DNA of 64,000 bases from SLRI01 sp964460465 (GTDB taxonomy: Bacteria > Pseudomonadota > Alphaproteobacteria > Geminicoccales > Geminicoccaceae), in NCBI GenBank assembly GCA_964460465.1, contig CAYWSB010000011.1, positions 1 to 64,000 of the forward strand, in the 5' to 3' direction. Below the pieces are notes generated by a model that was given only the letters and a program-made list of their open reading frames with translations, had not been told where the DNA came from and searched no databases. The first letter of the stretch is position 1. Each line of letters starts with the position of its first letter. Positions 9,146 through 18,332 of the stretch are shown piece after piece. Both the position numbers and the translations under genes were made by a program.

Positions 9146-10011
9146 GCGTCGCCCGTCGGCGCCGGGGCCACGGTTCGCCCGCGGTCGGCGCGGCGGGCAG
9201 CGCTCGGGCTGCGGGATTCGGGCAGCTCCAGCCCCTTGGCCATCCCGCCGAGCTGCTCCTTGAGCACCTTCGGCGTGACCTCCTCGACCTCGCCGCGCTT
9301 CAGCGCGCCGAGCTGGAAGGGCCCGTAGGCCACCCGAATGAGCCGGCTGACCTCGAGGCCGAGATGGCCCAGCACGCGGCGGACCTCGCGGTTCTTGCCC
9401 TCGCGCAGGCCGACCTTGAGCCAGGCGTTGGCCCCGGTGCGGGTCTCCTCCTCGGCCTTGATCGGCCCGTAGCGCACGCCGTCGATCTCGATGCCGTCCA
9501 CGAGCGCCTTGAGGGTCTCCGGGGGCACGCTGCCGTAGACGCGGACCCGGTAGCGGCGCAGCCAGCCGGTCGACGGCAGCTCGAGCAGGCGCTTGAGCGC
9601 ACCGTCATTGGTGAGCAGCAGGAGGCCCTCGGAGTTGATGTCGAGCCGGCCGACGGGCATCAGCCGGGGGGCCCCGGGACCGAGAAGGTTGCCGACCTTC
9701 TCGGCCACGGTCGGCCGGCCCTCGGGGTCGCGGGCGGTGGTGACCACGCCCTCCGGCTTGTAGTAGCGAAAGAGGCGGGTGGGCTCGGCCGTCCGGAGGC
9801 GCTCGCCGTCGATCCGGATCTCGCTCGATGCGGTGACGTTGAGGGCCGGGCTCTCGATGGTCTTGCCGTCGACCTTCACCCGGCCCTCGGCGATCAGCCG
9901 CTCGGCGTCGCGCCGCGAGCAGTACCCGGCCCGGGCGATGCGCTTGGCGATCCGCTCGCCCGCAGGCGTCTCGGCGGCCGGCGGCGTGGCCTTGGGGGCT
10001 CTTCCGGTCAT
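9142..10011 (-). CDS. rluB: RluB-type 23S rRNA pseudouridine synthase
   Basis: A protein of 289 residues that isomerises a uridine in rRNA. An S4 RNA-binding domain (about 18-70, with IAKRIARAGYCSRRDAERLI) is followed by the RsuA/RluB catalytic core with GRLDINSEGLLLLT (catalytic Asp124) and the KEGRNREVRR-like motif EGKNREVRRVL. The family includes RluB, RluE, RluF and RsuA; the S4 domain, length and rsmD neighbour favour RluB. ATG at 10011 overlaps the upstream hydrolase stop (10008-10010) as ATGA, giving a coupled three-gene run. Confidence 0.88.
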   Translation of the reverse strand: MTGRAPKATPPAAETPAGERIAKRIARAGYCSRRDAERLIAEGRVKVDGKTIESPALNVTASSEIRIDGERLRTAEPTRLFRYYKPEGVVTTARDPEGRPTVAEKVGNLLGPGAPRLMPVGRLDINSEGLLLLTNDGALKRLLELPSTGWLRRYRVRVYGSVPPETLKALVDGIEIDGVRYGPIKAEEETRTGANAWLKVGLREGKNREVRRVLGHLGLEVSRLIRVAYGPFQLGALKRGEVEEVTPKVLKEQLGGMAKGLELPESRSPSAARRADRGRTVAPAPTGDA

Positions 10012-10745
10012 CGCCGGGCGGCCCTGACCAGGGCCTCGATGATCCGCCGGTCGCCCGCGGTGATGAAGAACTCGGGATGCCACTGCACACCGAGGCAGAA
10101 GCGGTAGCCGAGATGCTCGATCGCCTCGATGACGCCGTCCGGTGCGGTGGCTGAGGCCACGACCCCCTCGCCCCGCCGGTCGGCGGCCTGGTGGTGGGCG
10201 GAGTTGACGGCGAGGCTGGTGGTGCCGACCAGGCGGTGGAGCAGGGTCCCAGGGACGATCGTGACCTCATGGCCGGGCTCGTTCCTGGGGTTGGGCTGCT
10301 CGTGCGCCAGGGCGTCCGCGACGCGGTCCGGGATGTGCTGGATCAGCGTTCCGCCGAGGACGACGTTCAAGAGCTGCTGGCCGCCGCAGATGCCGAGCAC
10401 CGGGAGATCGCGGGCGAGTGCCCGCTCGGTGATCGCCCATTCGAAGGCGGTGCGCGCGGCCTTCAGGCCCACGGTCGGGTGGCGCTCGCTCTCGCCGTAG
10501 AGGGCGGGATCGATGTCGAAGGCGCCGCCGGTCACGACGAGGCCGTCGAGCTGGTCGAGATAGGCGTCGACGAGCTCGGCCGGGGCGTGCGGCAGGGCCA
10601 CGGGCAGGCCGCCGGCGGCGATGAGCGAGTCCGCGTAGTTCTGGCGCAGCGCCAGCCACGGGAACTTGGAGTAGCCGCCGGGCTCCTCGGAATCGAGGGT
10701 GAGGCCGATGCGCGGACGGGAGGCGGACGGAGCGATGTCGGGCAT
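10008..10745 (-). CDS. Class-I glutamine amidotransferase-like hydrolase (peptidase C26, PuuD-like)
   Basis: A protein of 245 residues with the C26 triad. The nucleophile is Cys120 in LGICGGQQLLNV, and the His and Glu lie in LGVQWHPEF near the C-terminus. Early motifs IGLTLDSE and GGAFDIDPALYG match gamma-glutamyl-gamma-aminobutyrate hydrolases such as PuuD, which free GABA in putrescine breakdown. No other Puu enzyme is nearby, so the natural substrate is uncertain. It is the first gene of the coupled run with the pseudouridine synthase and rsmD. Confidence 0.85.
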   Translation of the reverse strand: MPDIAPSASRPRIGLTLDSEEPGGYSKFPWLALRQNYADSLIAAGGLPVALPHAPAELVDAYLDQLDGLVVTGGAFDIDPALYGESERHPTVGLKAARTAFEWAITERALARDLPVLGICGGQQLLNVVLGGTLIQHIPDRVADALAHEQPNPRNEPGHEVTIVPGTLLHRLVGTTSLAVNSAHHQAADRRGEGVVASATAPDGVIEAIEHLGYRFCLGVQWHPEFFITAGDRRIIEALVRAARR

Positions 10746-10804
10746 GGCGGAGAGGTAGGCTGCGGCGGGCAAAGCCGCAAGCGTCGCAGCACGCCGGGCA
10801 GCAC

Positions 10805-12607
10805 TCAGCCCACGGGCAGGCCGGCCGCGCGAAGGGCCGCCAGATCCGCTTCGAGCCGCGCCGGGTTCTGGCGGAACTGGGTCCTCTGCCAGGCGCTGAT
10901 GGTGAAGTCGGGGCGGGCGGCGAGAAGCAGCTCCGCCGTTCGTCTCGCCGCCGCGGTGTGGCCCTCCTCCTGGTGGATGATCAGGAGATCGACGAGGCCG
11001 AAGCCCGGATTGCGGGCTTGATAGGCCTCGAAGGCGGCGATGGCTTCCGGGAACCGACCGGCCAGGCGGTAGGCATAGCCCAGATTGCCCAGATACTGGC
11101 CCGGGGGCTCGGGGCTCAGGGTCAGCGACCGCCGGCCGTAGCTGATGGCCTCCTCGGCATGCCCGGCGGCCGCCAGGATGAAGCACGCCATGGCCACGCC
11201 GTCGGCGGCGTTGGGCGCGAGGCGCACCGAGCGTCGGGCCCATTCGGCAGCCTCGTCCCAGTGCTCCTCGAGAAGCAGCAGTTGCGCTGCCCTGAGGCAG
11301 GCGTCGGCATTTTCCGGCTCGAGCGCCAGAGCGCGGTCGACATAGACGCGCGCCTTCTCGATCGCCGTGGCGCGGTCGTCCCACCAGCCGAAGCGCGCGT
11401 TGGAGCAGTGCAGATAGGCGAGCCTGCTGTTCAGCGCCGCCGAGTCCGGATCGAGAGCGAGCGCCTTCTCCCAGTGATCGCGCACGCGCGTGTAGTTCTC
11501 CCTGGTGACGCCGGCGCGGTAGTGGAAGAGGCCCTGCACCCAGTGCGTCCAGGCGGCGACGTTCGTCGTCGTCGTGTAGTGCAGCCGGGCCTGCTCGCCC
11601 TCGGTCAGCTTCACCTGAAGCTCGGTCGCCAGCACCAGGGTGATCTCGTCCTGGACCGCGAAGATGTCGTCGATGGCGCGGTCGTAGCGCTCGGCCCAGA
11701 GATGCGCACCCGTGGCGGCGTCGATGAGCTGGGCGGTGATGCGGATGCGGTTGCCGCTCTTGCGCACACTGCCCTCGAGGACGTAGCGCACGCCGAGCCG
11801 GCCGGCCGCCTCGCGGACGTCGACGGCGCGGTCCTTGTAGACGAAGCTCGAGTTGCGGGCGGCGACGCGGAGGCCGGCGAGCTTCGAGAGGGTGGTGATG
11901 ATGTCCTCGGTCAGGCCGTCGGCGAAATAGGCCTGCTCGGGGTCGCCGCTCATGTTGGTGAACGGCAGGACGGCGATCGAGGGCTTGCCGCCCTTGGCCG
12001 GTGCCGGGGGCACCGCTGGCGCCGGTGCGGCGCCGGGATCGAGGCGATAGACCCGGACCGGCTGGGCGATGTTCTTGAGCGCCTGCTCGCCGGCATCGAC
12101 GAAATCGGCAGCGACCTTGCCTTTGGCGTGGCGCCAGACCTCCTCGGAGATCACGATGCCGCCAGGCTCGGCGATGCCTTCGAGCCTTGCTGCGATGTTG
12201 ACGCCGTCGCCGAGCAGGTCGGTGTCGTCGACCACGACGTCGCCCAGATGCACGCCGATGCGCAGATCCATGCGCTGATCGGGACCGAGCCCGCGATTGC
12301 GCTCGGCCATGCCGTGCTGCACGTCGATCGCCGCGCGGACGGCGTCCACCGTGCTCGGGAACTCGACCAGAAGGCCGTCGCCCATGGTCTTGACGATCCG
12401 GCCGCCGGCCGCGGCGATGGCGGGGTCGATCAGCTCCCGGCGCATCGCCTGGAGCCGGCCGAGCGTGCCCTCCTCGTCGCCCCCGATCAGCCGGCTGTAG
12501 CCGACGACGTCCGCCGCGAGGATGGCTGCAAGGCGGCGGGGGACACGCGACGTCTCCAACGGCTCACCCAAGGCATGGGCCGAGAGGCGGCGAACCGCTC
12601 TCGGCAT
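10805..12607 (-). CDS. Class III adenylate cyclase with TolB-like domain and TPR repeats
   Basis: A protein of 600 residues. The N-terminal cyclase domain (about 22-190) shows RRLAAILAADVVGYSRL (metal-binding Asp33), KTMGDGLLVEF (second metal Asp77) and LLGDGVNIAARLEG (transition-state Asn137 and Arg141), so it looks catalytically intact. Next comes a TolB-like/FlgO-type segment (SIAVLPFTNMSGDPEQAYFA to about residue 350), and the C-terminal 230 residues are helical TPR-like repeats. There is no transmembrane segment, so it is probably cytoplasmic. This fusion is common in large alphaproteobacterial genomes and probably makes cAMP in response to an unknown protein or small-molecule cue. Confidence 0.9.
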   Translation of the reverse strand: MPRAVRRLSAHALGEPLETSRVPRRLAAILAADVVGYSRLIGGDEEGTLGRLQAMRRELIDPAIAAAGGRIVKTMGDGLLVEFPSTVDAVRAAIDVQHGMAERNRGLGPDQRMDLRIGVHLGDVVVDDTDLLGDGVNIAARLEGIAEPGGIVISEEVWRHAKGKVAADFVDAGEQALKNIAQPVRVYRLDPGAAPAPAVPPAPAKGGKPSIAVLPFTNMSGDPEQAYFADGLTEDIITTLSKLAGLRVAARNSSFVYKDRAVDVREAAGRLGVRYVLEGSVRKSGNRIRITAQLIDAATGAHLWAERYDRAIDDIFAVQDEITLVLATELQVKLTEGEQARLHYTTTTNVAAWTHWVQGLFHYRAGVTRENYTRVRDHWEKALALDPDSAALNSRLAYLHCSNARFGWWDDRATAIEKARVYVDRALALEPENADACLRAAQLLLLEEHWDEAAEWARRSVRLAPNAADGVAMACFILAAAGHAEEAISYGRRSLTLSPEPPGQYLGNLGYAYRLAGRFPEAIAAFEAYQARNPGFGLVDLLIIHQEEGHTAAARRTAELLLAARPDFTISAWQRTQFRQNPARLEADLAALRAAGLPVG

Positions 12608-12741
12608 GGTCGGACGCTCGCCGGAGCGCCCCGCACGAAGCCGGCACTATCCGCCGTCGTGACCTCGGGCGCCAGATGGAATCGCAGCGCCACGGCGCCA
12701 GCGGCAAGTTCGGCTAGCCGTGCGGTGCGGCAGCGTTCAAG

Positions 12742-13587
12742 GTGGCGGCGGCGGTCGGGGCAGTGCGGACCGGGCGGCGGTCCGGCATGGCGGAGGGGCG
12801 GGCATTGGGCGAAGGGGCGGCGGGTGGCGACGGCGGGCTCGCGGAGCTGCGGGGCATTCTCGCCGAGGCCAGCTTCTGGGAGATCACCGCGCCTTTGGTC
12901 TTTCTCGGCTGCTGGATGAGCTACTGGCTGTTCGCCGATCTCTGGCGGCCGGCCGGGCGCTCGCTGATGCAGAGGGTCGACGAGTATCGCCGCGCCTGGC
13001 TGCTGCAGATGCTGGTTCGCGACAATCGCATGGTCGACGTCCAGGTGGTGCAGACGCTGGTGCAGAACGTCTCGTTCTTCGCCTCCTCGGCGATCCTCAT
13101 CGTCGGCGGCTTCGTCGCGGTCCTGGGTGCTTCCGAGCAGGCGCGCGCCATCGCCGCCGAGATCCCGTTCGCCGAGCGCTCGAGCCCGCTGATCTGGGAT
13201 CTGAAGATCCTGCTGCTCATCGTGATCTTCGTCTATGCGTTCTTCAAGTTCACCTGGTCGCTGCGCCAGTTCAACTACGTGGCCATCCTGATCGGTGCGG
13301 CACCCTATGGCCACACGGCCGAGACGATCCGGATGGCGGAGCAGATCGCGGTGGTCGCAGGGAGGGCCTCGGATCACTTCAACCGCGCCATGCGCGCCTA
13401 CTATTTCGGGCTCGCGGCGCTCTCCTGGTTCATCCAGTCCTGGCTCTTCGCCTTCTGCTCGGTCCTGGTGATCGTCATCGTCTACCGGCGCGAGTACCGC
13501 TCGGCGGTGCTGGCGGTGCTGGGGCCGGTGGGCCAGCCGATCCCGGGTGTGCCCGATCCGGCCACGGCACCGGCCGAGCGCCGCTGA
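12742..13587 (+). CDS. DUF599 family membrane protein
   Basis: A protein of 281 residues with about four transmembrane helices (around 45-65, 115-135, 155-175 and 220-245) and the conserved DUF599 stretch with RRAWLLQMLVRDNRMVDVQ and the central FKFTWSLRQFNY. The function of the family is unknown. The start may be ATG 12742 or, more in line with the family, ATG 12787. It is divergent from the adenylate cyclase gene and sits alone on the plus strand before the polysaccharide cluster, with a 24-bp gap to the convergent Wzc-like gene. Confidence 0.85.
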   Translation: MAAAVGAVRTGRRSGMAEGRALGEGAAGGDGGLAELRGILAEASFWEITAPLVFLGCWMSYWLFADLWRPAGRSLMQRVDEYRRAWLLQMLVRDNRMVDVQVVQTLVQNVSFFASSAILIVGGFVAVLGASEQARAIAAEIPFAERSSPLIWDLKILLLIVIFVYAFFKFTWSLRQFNYVAILIGAAPYGHTAETIRMAEQIAVVAGRASDHFNRAMRAYYFGLAALSWFIQSWLFAFCSVLVIVIVYRREYRSAVLAVLGPVGQPIPGVPDPATAPAERR

Positions 13588-13611
13588 GCCGCGCGGCGGG
13601 CGCGGCGGGCT

Positions 13612-15885
13612 TCAGGCGCGGCCCGGCGCACCCGGCCCGTAGCCGGTGAAGGCGTGGCTCCGCGGCAGCGGGCCCGGGCAGCGGTTGAGCACCACGCCGG
13701 CGATCGGGCAGCCGGTCTGGGCGAGGCGGCCGGCCGCGGTGGCGAGGTCACGGCCGTCCATGGCACCGGCCGAGGCCAGCAGGAGCGCCGCGTCGGCATG
13801 CTCGGCGAGCAGCAGCGAGTCGGCGGTGGCGAGCAGGGGCGGGCCGTCGATGATGATCAGGTCGTAGTAGGTGCGGGCATTGGCGAAGAGCTGCCGCAGG
13901 CGCTCGGAGCGGAGCAGCGAGGGGGCGAGCTCGGCCAGCGGCTGGGCGACCAGGAGATGCGCACCGCCGGCCGTGTCGGTGACGATGCTGTAGGGGAGCT
14001 GGCGGCCGCCGCCGCGCTCGTCGCCGGTCGCGGCCGTGGCGGCGGCGGCACGGCCGAGGGCCTTGCGCAGGCCCGGCCGCTTGCAGTCGCCCTCGACGAC
14101 GAGGCAGCGCAGGCCCTCGCGCACGGCGACCCGGGCGGTGGCGAGGCTCAGCGAGGTCTTGCCGTCGCCGGGCAGGCCCGAGGTGACCAGGACGATCTGC
14201 GTCACGCCCTGCCGGTAGGGGCCCTTCAGCCGGGCGAGGACCGCGCGCAGACCTTCGCTGACCGCGCCCTCGGGGTCCCGGGCGACCTGGCCGGCGAGCC
14301 CGCCGCGGCGGCGGCTGACGGCCGGCAGCACGCCGAGCACCGGCAGCCCGGTGCTGCGCTGGACGTCCTCGGGCCCGCGCAGCCGGTCGCCGAGCCAGCG
14401 CCGGGCGACGACGAGGCCGGCGGCGAGCAGGCAACCCAGCAGGCCACCGATGCCGCCGAGGACGAGCCGGCCGGGACCGTCCGGGCGGAGCGGCGGCTCG
14501 GCCAGCGACACGATCCGCGCATCGGGGCCGACCAGGGCCGGTGCCACCAGGGTCTGCGCGTAGCGCTCGCGGTAGAGGTCGTGCAGGCTCTGCAGGCTCC
14601 GCACCTCCTGGCGCGCCAGCTCGATGTCGACCCGCCCCGTGGCGGCCGTGGCGGCGAGGCGCTCGGCCTCGGCGATCCGCTCGGCCAATAGCCCCTCGCG
14701 CCCGGCCAGGAGCGCCGCCTCGCGCACCAGCCCGTCGCGGATGCCGCGCAGCTCGGCCGCCACCCCGCGGGCGAGGCCGGCGGCCTTGGCCTCGAGCTGG
14801 ACGATCTGCGGGTGGCGGGGCCCGAGGCTCTGGCGGGCCTCGGCGAGATCGCGCAGCACGAGCGCCTGCTCGGCGAAGAGCTGCTCGAGCCGCGGGGTGA
14901 GAACGGCACCCCTGAGCGCCATTTGGCTGCTGCCGGCGAGCGCCGCCTCGGTCCGGGCGATGTCCGCCTCGACCCGCTCGCGCTCGATGCGCAGCGTCTG
15001 CGCCTCGCCGACCAGCGCGTCGAGGGCGCGGGCCCGGATCGTGCCGGCATCGCCGAGCACCAGCCCGGCCTCGCCCTCGAGCCGGCCGAGGGTCAGGCGC
15101 GCGGCGGCGAGGTCGCGGCCGAGCTCGTCCAGCCGCCGCTCGAGCTCGCTGCGCGCCTCGGCCAGGGCGGCCTGCTTGGCGCTGCGGTCGCGCTCGACAT
15201 AGGCCTGCATCACGGCGTTGACGACGGCGGCGGCGGTCCCGGCGGCGGGGCCCCGGTAGGCGAGGGTGATGGCGTAGCTCCGCTCCTCGCTGCCGGCATC
15301 GAGGCGCCGCTGCAGGTCGTCGATGATGGCGGCCCGCTCGGTGGCACCGCGCGCCGGCCGATGCTCGAGCGCGTGCGCCGGCAGGTAGCGCTCGAGCAGC
15401 TCGCGGCCGGTGGCGGTCAGCCATGGGGCGGCAACGAGGCGCGCAAGAAACGGCGGCGTCAGCGTCGGGTTGAAGGCCGGATCGTCGACGAGGCCGAGCC
15501 GGTCGACGGCGGCGGCGATGGTGTCGCGCGCGGTCAGGATGCGCGCCTCGCTGCGCCCGCCCCAGGGCTCCGCCGTGCGGCTCGAGGCGAGCGGGGCGAG
15601 CTCGGGGATGGTCAGCCGGCCGGTGTCGACGACGAGCAGCCCCTCGGCCGTGTAGCGCTCAGGCTTGAGCTCGAAGGCCCAAAGGCCGACGGCCACGCCG
15701 ACGGCCATGGCGGACGCCAGGGCCAGCTTGCGTCGCAGCAGCAGCCGCAGGAGCTCACGCAGCGGCACGGCGCGAATGGCCCCGGAGGGCGCGGCCGGCC
15801 ATGCCGCCGGGCCGGCCGGCAGGGCGTCGGTCGCGATCGGCAGGGTCTGGAGATGGCCGCCCCGGGGCTCGCTGCTCATCCGCAA
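13612..15885 (-). CDS. Wzc-like polysaccharide co-polymerase with tyrosine-kinase-type ATPase domain
   Basis: A protein of 757 residues at the end of cluster A. It has an N-terminal Wzz-type segment with one transmembrane helix near residue 55, a long coiled-coil periplasmic region (about 200-430), and a second helix near 470. The cytoplasmic P-loop domain carries Walker A GLPGDGKTSLS, an unusual Walker A' VEGDCKRP (normally DADLRxP) and Walker B LIIIDGPP. The C-terminus has a single Tyr (FTGYGPG) instead of the tyrosine cluster seen in autophosphorylating BY-kinases, so phosphorylation control may be lost or altered. It probably controls chain length during export. A 113-bp gap before it could hold its own promoter. 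ATG 15885 or 15879 may be used. Confidence 0.88.
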   Translation of the reverse strand: MRMSSEPRGGHLQTLPIATDALPAGPAAWPAAPSGAIRAVPLRELLRLLLRRKLALASAMAVGVAVGLWAFELKPERYTAEGLLVVDTGRLTIPELAPLASSRTAEPWGGRSEARILTARDTIAAAVDRLGLVDDPAFNPTLTPPFLARLVAAPWLTATGRELLERYLPAHALEHRPARGATERAAIIDDLQRRLDAGSEERSYAITLAYRGPAAGTAAAVVNAVMQAYVERDRSAKQAALAEARSELERRLDELGRDLAAARLTLGRLEGEAGLVLGDAGTIRARALDALVGEAQTLRIERERVEADIARTEAALAGSSQMALRGAVLTPRLEQLFAEQALVLRDLAEARQSLGPRHPQIVQLEAKAAGLARGVAAELRGIRDGLVREAALLAGREGLLAERIAEAERLAATAATGRVDIELARQEVRSLQSLHDLYRERYAQTLVAPALVGPDARIVSLAEPPLRPDGPGRLVLGGIGGLLGCLLAAGLVVARRWLGDRLRGPEDVQRSTGLPVLGVLPAVSRRRGGLAGQVARDPEGAVSEGLRAVLARLKGPYRQGVTQIVLVTSGLPGDGKTSLSLATARVAVREGLRCLVVEGDCKRPGLRKALGRAAAATAATGDERGGGRQLPYSIVTDTAGGAHLLVAQPLAELAPSLLRSERLRQLFANARTYYDLIIIDGPPLLATADSLLLAEHADAALLLASAGAMDGRDLATAAGRLAQTGCPIAGVVLNRCPGPLPRSHAFTGYGPGAPGRA

Positions 15886-15998
15886 TGGCTAACCGGTTGT
15901 TCAGCACGGGCGTAGCGCATCGCGGCCGGCGCCGGTGCAACGGCGGCGGCCAGCACACACCATGCTATGGCGATCCGATAAACCATGGCGTCAGGCCT

Positions 15999-16814
15999 TC
16001 AGGGACCGGCTGCACCGTCCGGTTGTCCGGATGCCGGCTCGGCCAGATCGTCGAACTGGAAGATCCGCACCCTGTCGATGGCGAGCTCGGCCGGGAACGG
16101 GGTGGTCGCATCGGGCGGGCCCGGCCAGGTGCCGCCGACGGCGAGCGTGATCAGGAGATGCATCGGCGCGTGGAGGTCGCCGGGCGTGGGCCAGCTCTGC
16201 AGCTCCTTGCCGTCGAGGAACCAGGTGATCCGGTCGGGTCGCCAGCTCAGGCCGAAGGTATGGAAGGCGGCGGCGAGATCGCCCGTTTGGACGGCGACGA
16301 ACGGGATGCGGTCGGCCTCGATCGTGGTGTGCAGGTTCATCCAGAGCCGGTCGGGCTCGTGCCCGAGCACCTCGGCAATGTCGATCTCGGGCGGCCAGAC
16401 GGGCTCGACCGGCAGCAGCCAGAAGGCCGTCCAGAGCCCCTGCCCGGCCGGCAGCTTCGCCCGGATGTCGACATAGCCGTAGGTCTGGGCGTGGTGGCCG
16501 AAGGTCGAGAGCATGCCCGAAAGGTAGGGGTAGCCCCAGACCCGGTCGGCGAGCTCGGGCGGGGTGGGGACGGCGCTGATCACCAGGGCACCGTCGGCGA
16601 TGCGGAACGGGTCGAGGCCGAGGGGCGTGTCGCCGTCGCCGGTGAAGGCGGGATCGACGTAGAGCTGCAGCTCGCCGTTGTCCGGCAGGGTGAAGGCACC
16701 GATGCCGTCCCACTTGAAGCGGGTGCGCCAGGGGCCGGCGGCGTGGTCGAAGCGCTCGAGCTCGTCGACGAAGGTCGGATGGACGGGCGGCAGGTCGGGC
16801 GGGAGGTCGAGCAT
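15999..16814 (-). CDS. Glycoside hydrolase family 16 protein
   Basis: A protein of 271 residues with the GH16 catalytic signature EIDIAE (Glu143 nucleophile, Asp145, Glu148 acid/base) and aromatic substrate-site residues around WTAFWLLP and NLHTTIE. GH16 enzymes cleave beta-1,3/1,4-linked glucans and galactans. Within exopolysaccharide loci, members such as ExoK trim or depolymerise the polymer. No signal peptide is visible at this start, so the enzyme would need another export route, or the true N-terminus differs. It follows the flippase gene by 12 bp in cluster A, which supports a role on the cluster's own polymer. Confidence 0.88.
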   Translation of the reverse strand: MLDLPPDLPPVHPTFVDELERFDHAAGPWRTRFKWDGIGAFTLPDNGELQLYVDPAFTGDGDTPLGLDPFRIADGALVISAVPTPPELADRVWGYPYLSGMLSTFGHHAQTYGYVDIRAKLPAGQGLWTAFWLLPVEPVWPPEIDIAEVLGHEPDRLWMNLHTTIEADRIPFVAVQTGDLAAAFHTFGLSWRPDRITWFLDGKELQSWPTPGDLHAPMHLLITLAVGGTWPGPPDATTPFPAELAIDRVRIFQFDDLAEPASGQPDGAAGP

Positions 16815-16826
16815 GGGCCGGTCCTC

Positions 16827-18332
16827 TCAGGCGGGCTCATGCGCGCGGCCGGCCCGGAGGCTTCGGCCTAGCTCGCGGAGCGTCGGCCCGGCCAGCAGCC
16901 AGAGGGCCAGGGCGTAGGCCAGAAAACCGGCGAGAATGGCCAGGGCGAGAAGCGGCAGCGGGGCCAGCAGCGGTCCCAGGCCGGCGCGGACGGCCAGAAC
17001 CGCCAGCGCCATGGCCAGCGCGGCGAGCCAGACCGGCCGCTGCCGGCGCAGCACGCTGCCCGGTCGCAGGCCCAGCGTGCGGTGGAGGCCGCGCAGGAAG
17101 GCGGGCAGCATCGCGAGGTTGGCGACGCTGCCGGCGAGCGCTGCCGGCACCAGGCCCCAGGGTGCGGCCAGGGCGACCATTGCGAGGAAGAGCGCGGTGG
17201 TGGCCAGGGTCAGGCGGAGGCAGAGCCCGGGCCGGCCGGCGGCGACCATGATCTGCCCGGCGACCAGGGCCAGGGCATGGGCGATGCCGAGTGCGGCCAG
17301 CACCTGCAGGGGCGGCACGCTCGGCCGCCAGACCTCGCCCATCAGGAGCGGCACCAGGAGATCGGCGACGAGGGCCAGCCCGAGGCCCGCCGGCAGGCAG
17401 AGCGCCGTGGTCAGCCAGAGGGTGCGGTCGGCGGCGGGCCCGAGGGCGTCGGGCGTCGTGGCGAGCCGGGCCAGCACCGGCAGGGCGAGCGCATGGACGG
17501 TGTAGTGCGTGGCGAGGCCGAGCGCGAAGATCAGCCGGGTGGCGAGGAAATAGTGGCCGAGCGCGGTGGCAGGGGCGAACAGGCCGAGCAGGGCGAGGTC
17601 GAGCTTCCGGCCGGCGAACGTCGCCAGATGGGTGCCCATGACCGGCAGGGCGAAGCGGACGAGCCCGCGCACCGCCTGCCGGTCGAGCTGGGGGCGCGGC
17701 CGCCAGGGCTCTGCCACTGCCAGCACCAGCACACCCGTGGCCATGCCGCCGAGCTGCAGGCCGACCAGCGCCCAGGCGCCGGCGCCGGCCACGGCCAGGC
17801 CGAGCCCGACGAGGCCGCCGGCGGCAGTCGACAGCAGCACCCGCAGGGCGATGACCCTGAAGGCGAGGCGCCGCTGGAACCGGGCCTGGAGGACCGCCCC
17901 CGCCGCCGAGAGCGGCAGCACCAGGGCCAGCGCCGCCAGGGTCGGGGCGAGGTCCGGCTCGCCGAACAGCCGGGCCAGCGGCAGGGCCGCCGCCATGACG
18001 AGCAGCATCAGGCCGAGGCCGAGCGCCAGGTTGCACCAGAAGGCGGCGCCAAGCAGCGCCTCGTCCAGCCGCTCCGCGCGAATCACCGGCTCGGCCAGGC
18101 CATGGTGCAGGACGGTCTGGGCGGCGGCGACGAAGACGCCGGCCAGGGCGACGACGCCGAACTGCTCCGGCGCCAGCAGCCGGGCCATGAGCACGAAGAC
18201 GACGAGGGCCATGCCTTCGCCGCCGATCGCCTCGACCAGCCGCCAGGCGGCGCTGGTCGCCACCGTGCGCCCGGTCACCGGCCGATCCGCCGCCGGCCGG
18301 TCCATCGGTGCCGCGGTCATGGCCCTGGTCAT
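16827..18332 (-). CDS. Wzx-type oligosaccharide flippase (MOP superfamily), cluster A
   Basis: An integral membrane protein of 501 residues with about 12-14 helices and the N-terminal signature GEGMALVVFVLMARLLAPEQ that is typical of polysaccharide transporters. It should flip lipid-linked repeat units across the inner membrane before polymerisation. ATG 18332 overlaps the preceding glycosyltransferase stop as ATGA; several in-frame ATGs follow closely (18320, 18305). A second flippase lies in cluster B at 48.7-50.1 kb, so the window probably makes more than one surface polymer. Confidence 0.88.
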   Translation of the reverse strand: MTRAMTAAPMDRPAADRPVTGRTVATSAAWRLVEAIGGEGMALVVFVLMARLLAPEQFGVVALAGVFVAAAQTVLHHGLAEPVIRAERLDEALLGAAFWCNLALGLGLMLLVMAAALPLARLFGEPDLAPTLAALALVLPLSAAGAVLQARFQRRLAFRVIALRVLLSTAAGGLVGLGLAVAGAGAWALVGLQLGGMATGVLVLAVAEPWRPRPQLDRQAVRGLVRFALPVMGTHLATFAGRKLDLALLGLFAPATALGHYFLATRLIFALGLATHYTVHALALPVLARLATTPDALGPAADRTLWLTTALCLPAGLGLALVADLLVPLLMGEVWRPSVPPLQVLAALGIAHALALVAGQIMVAAGRPGLCLRLTLATTALFLAMVALAAPWGLVPAALAGSVANLAMLPAFLRGLHRTLGLRPGSVLRRQRPVWLAALAMALAVLAVRAGLGPLLAPLPLLALAILAGFLAYALALWLLAGPTLRELGRSLRAGRAHEPA

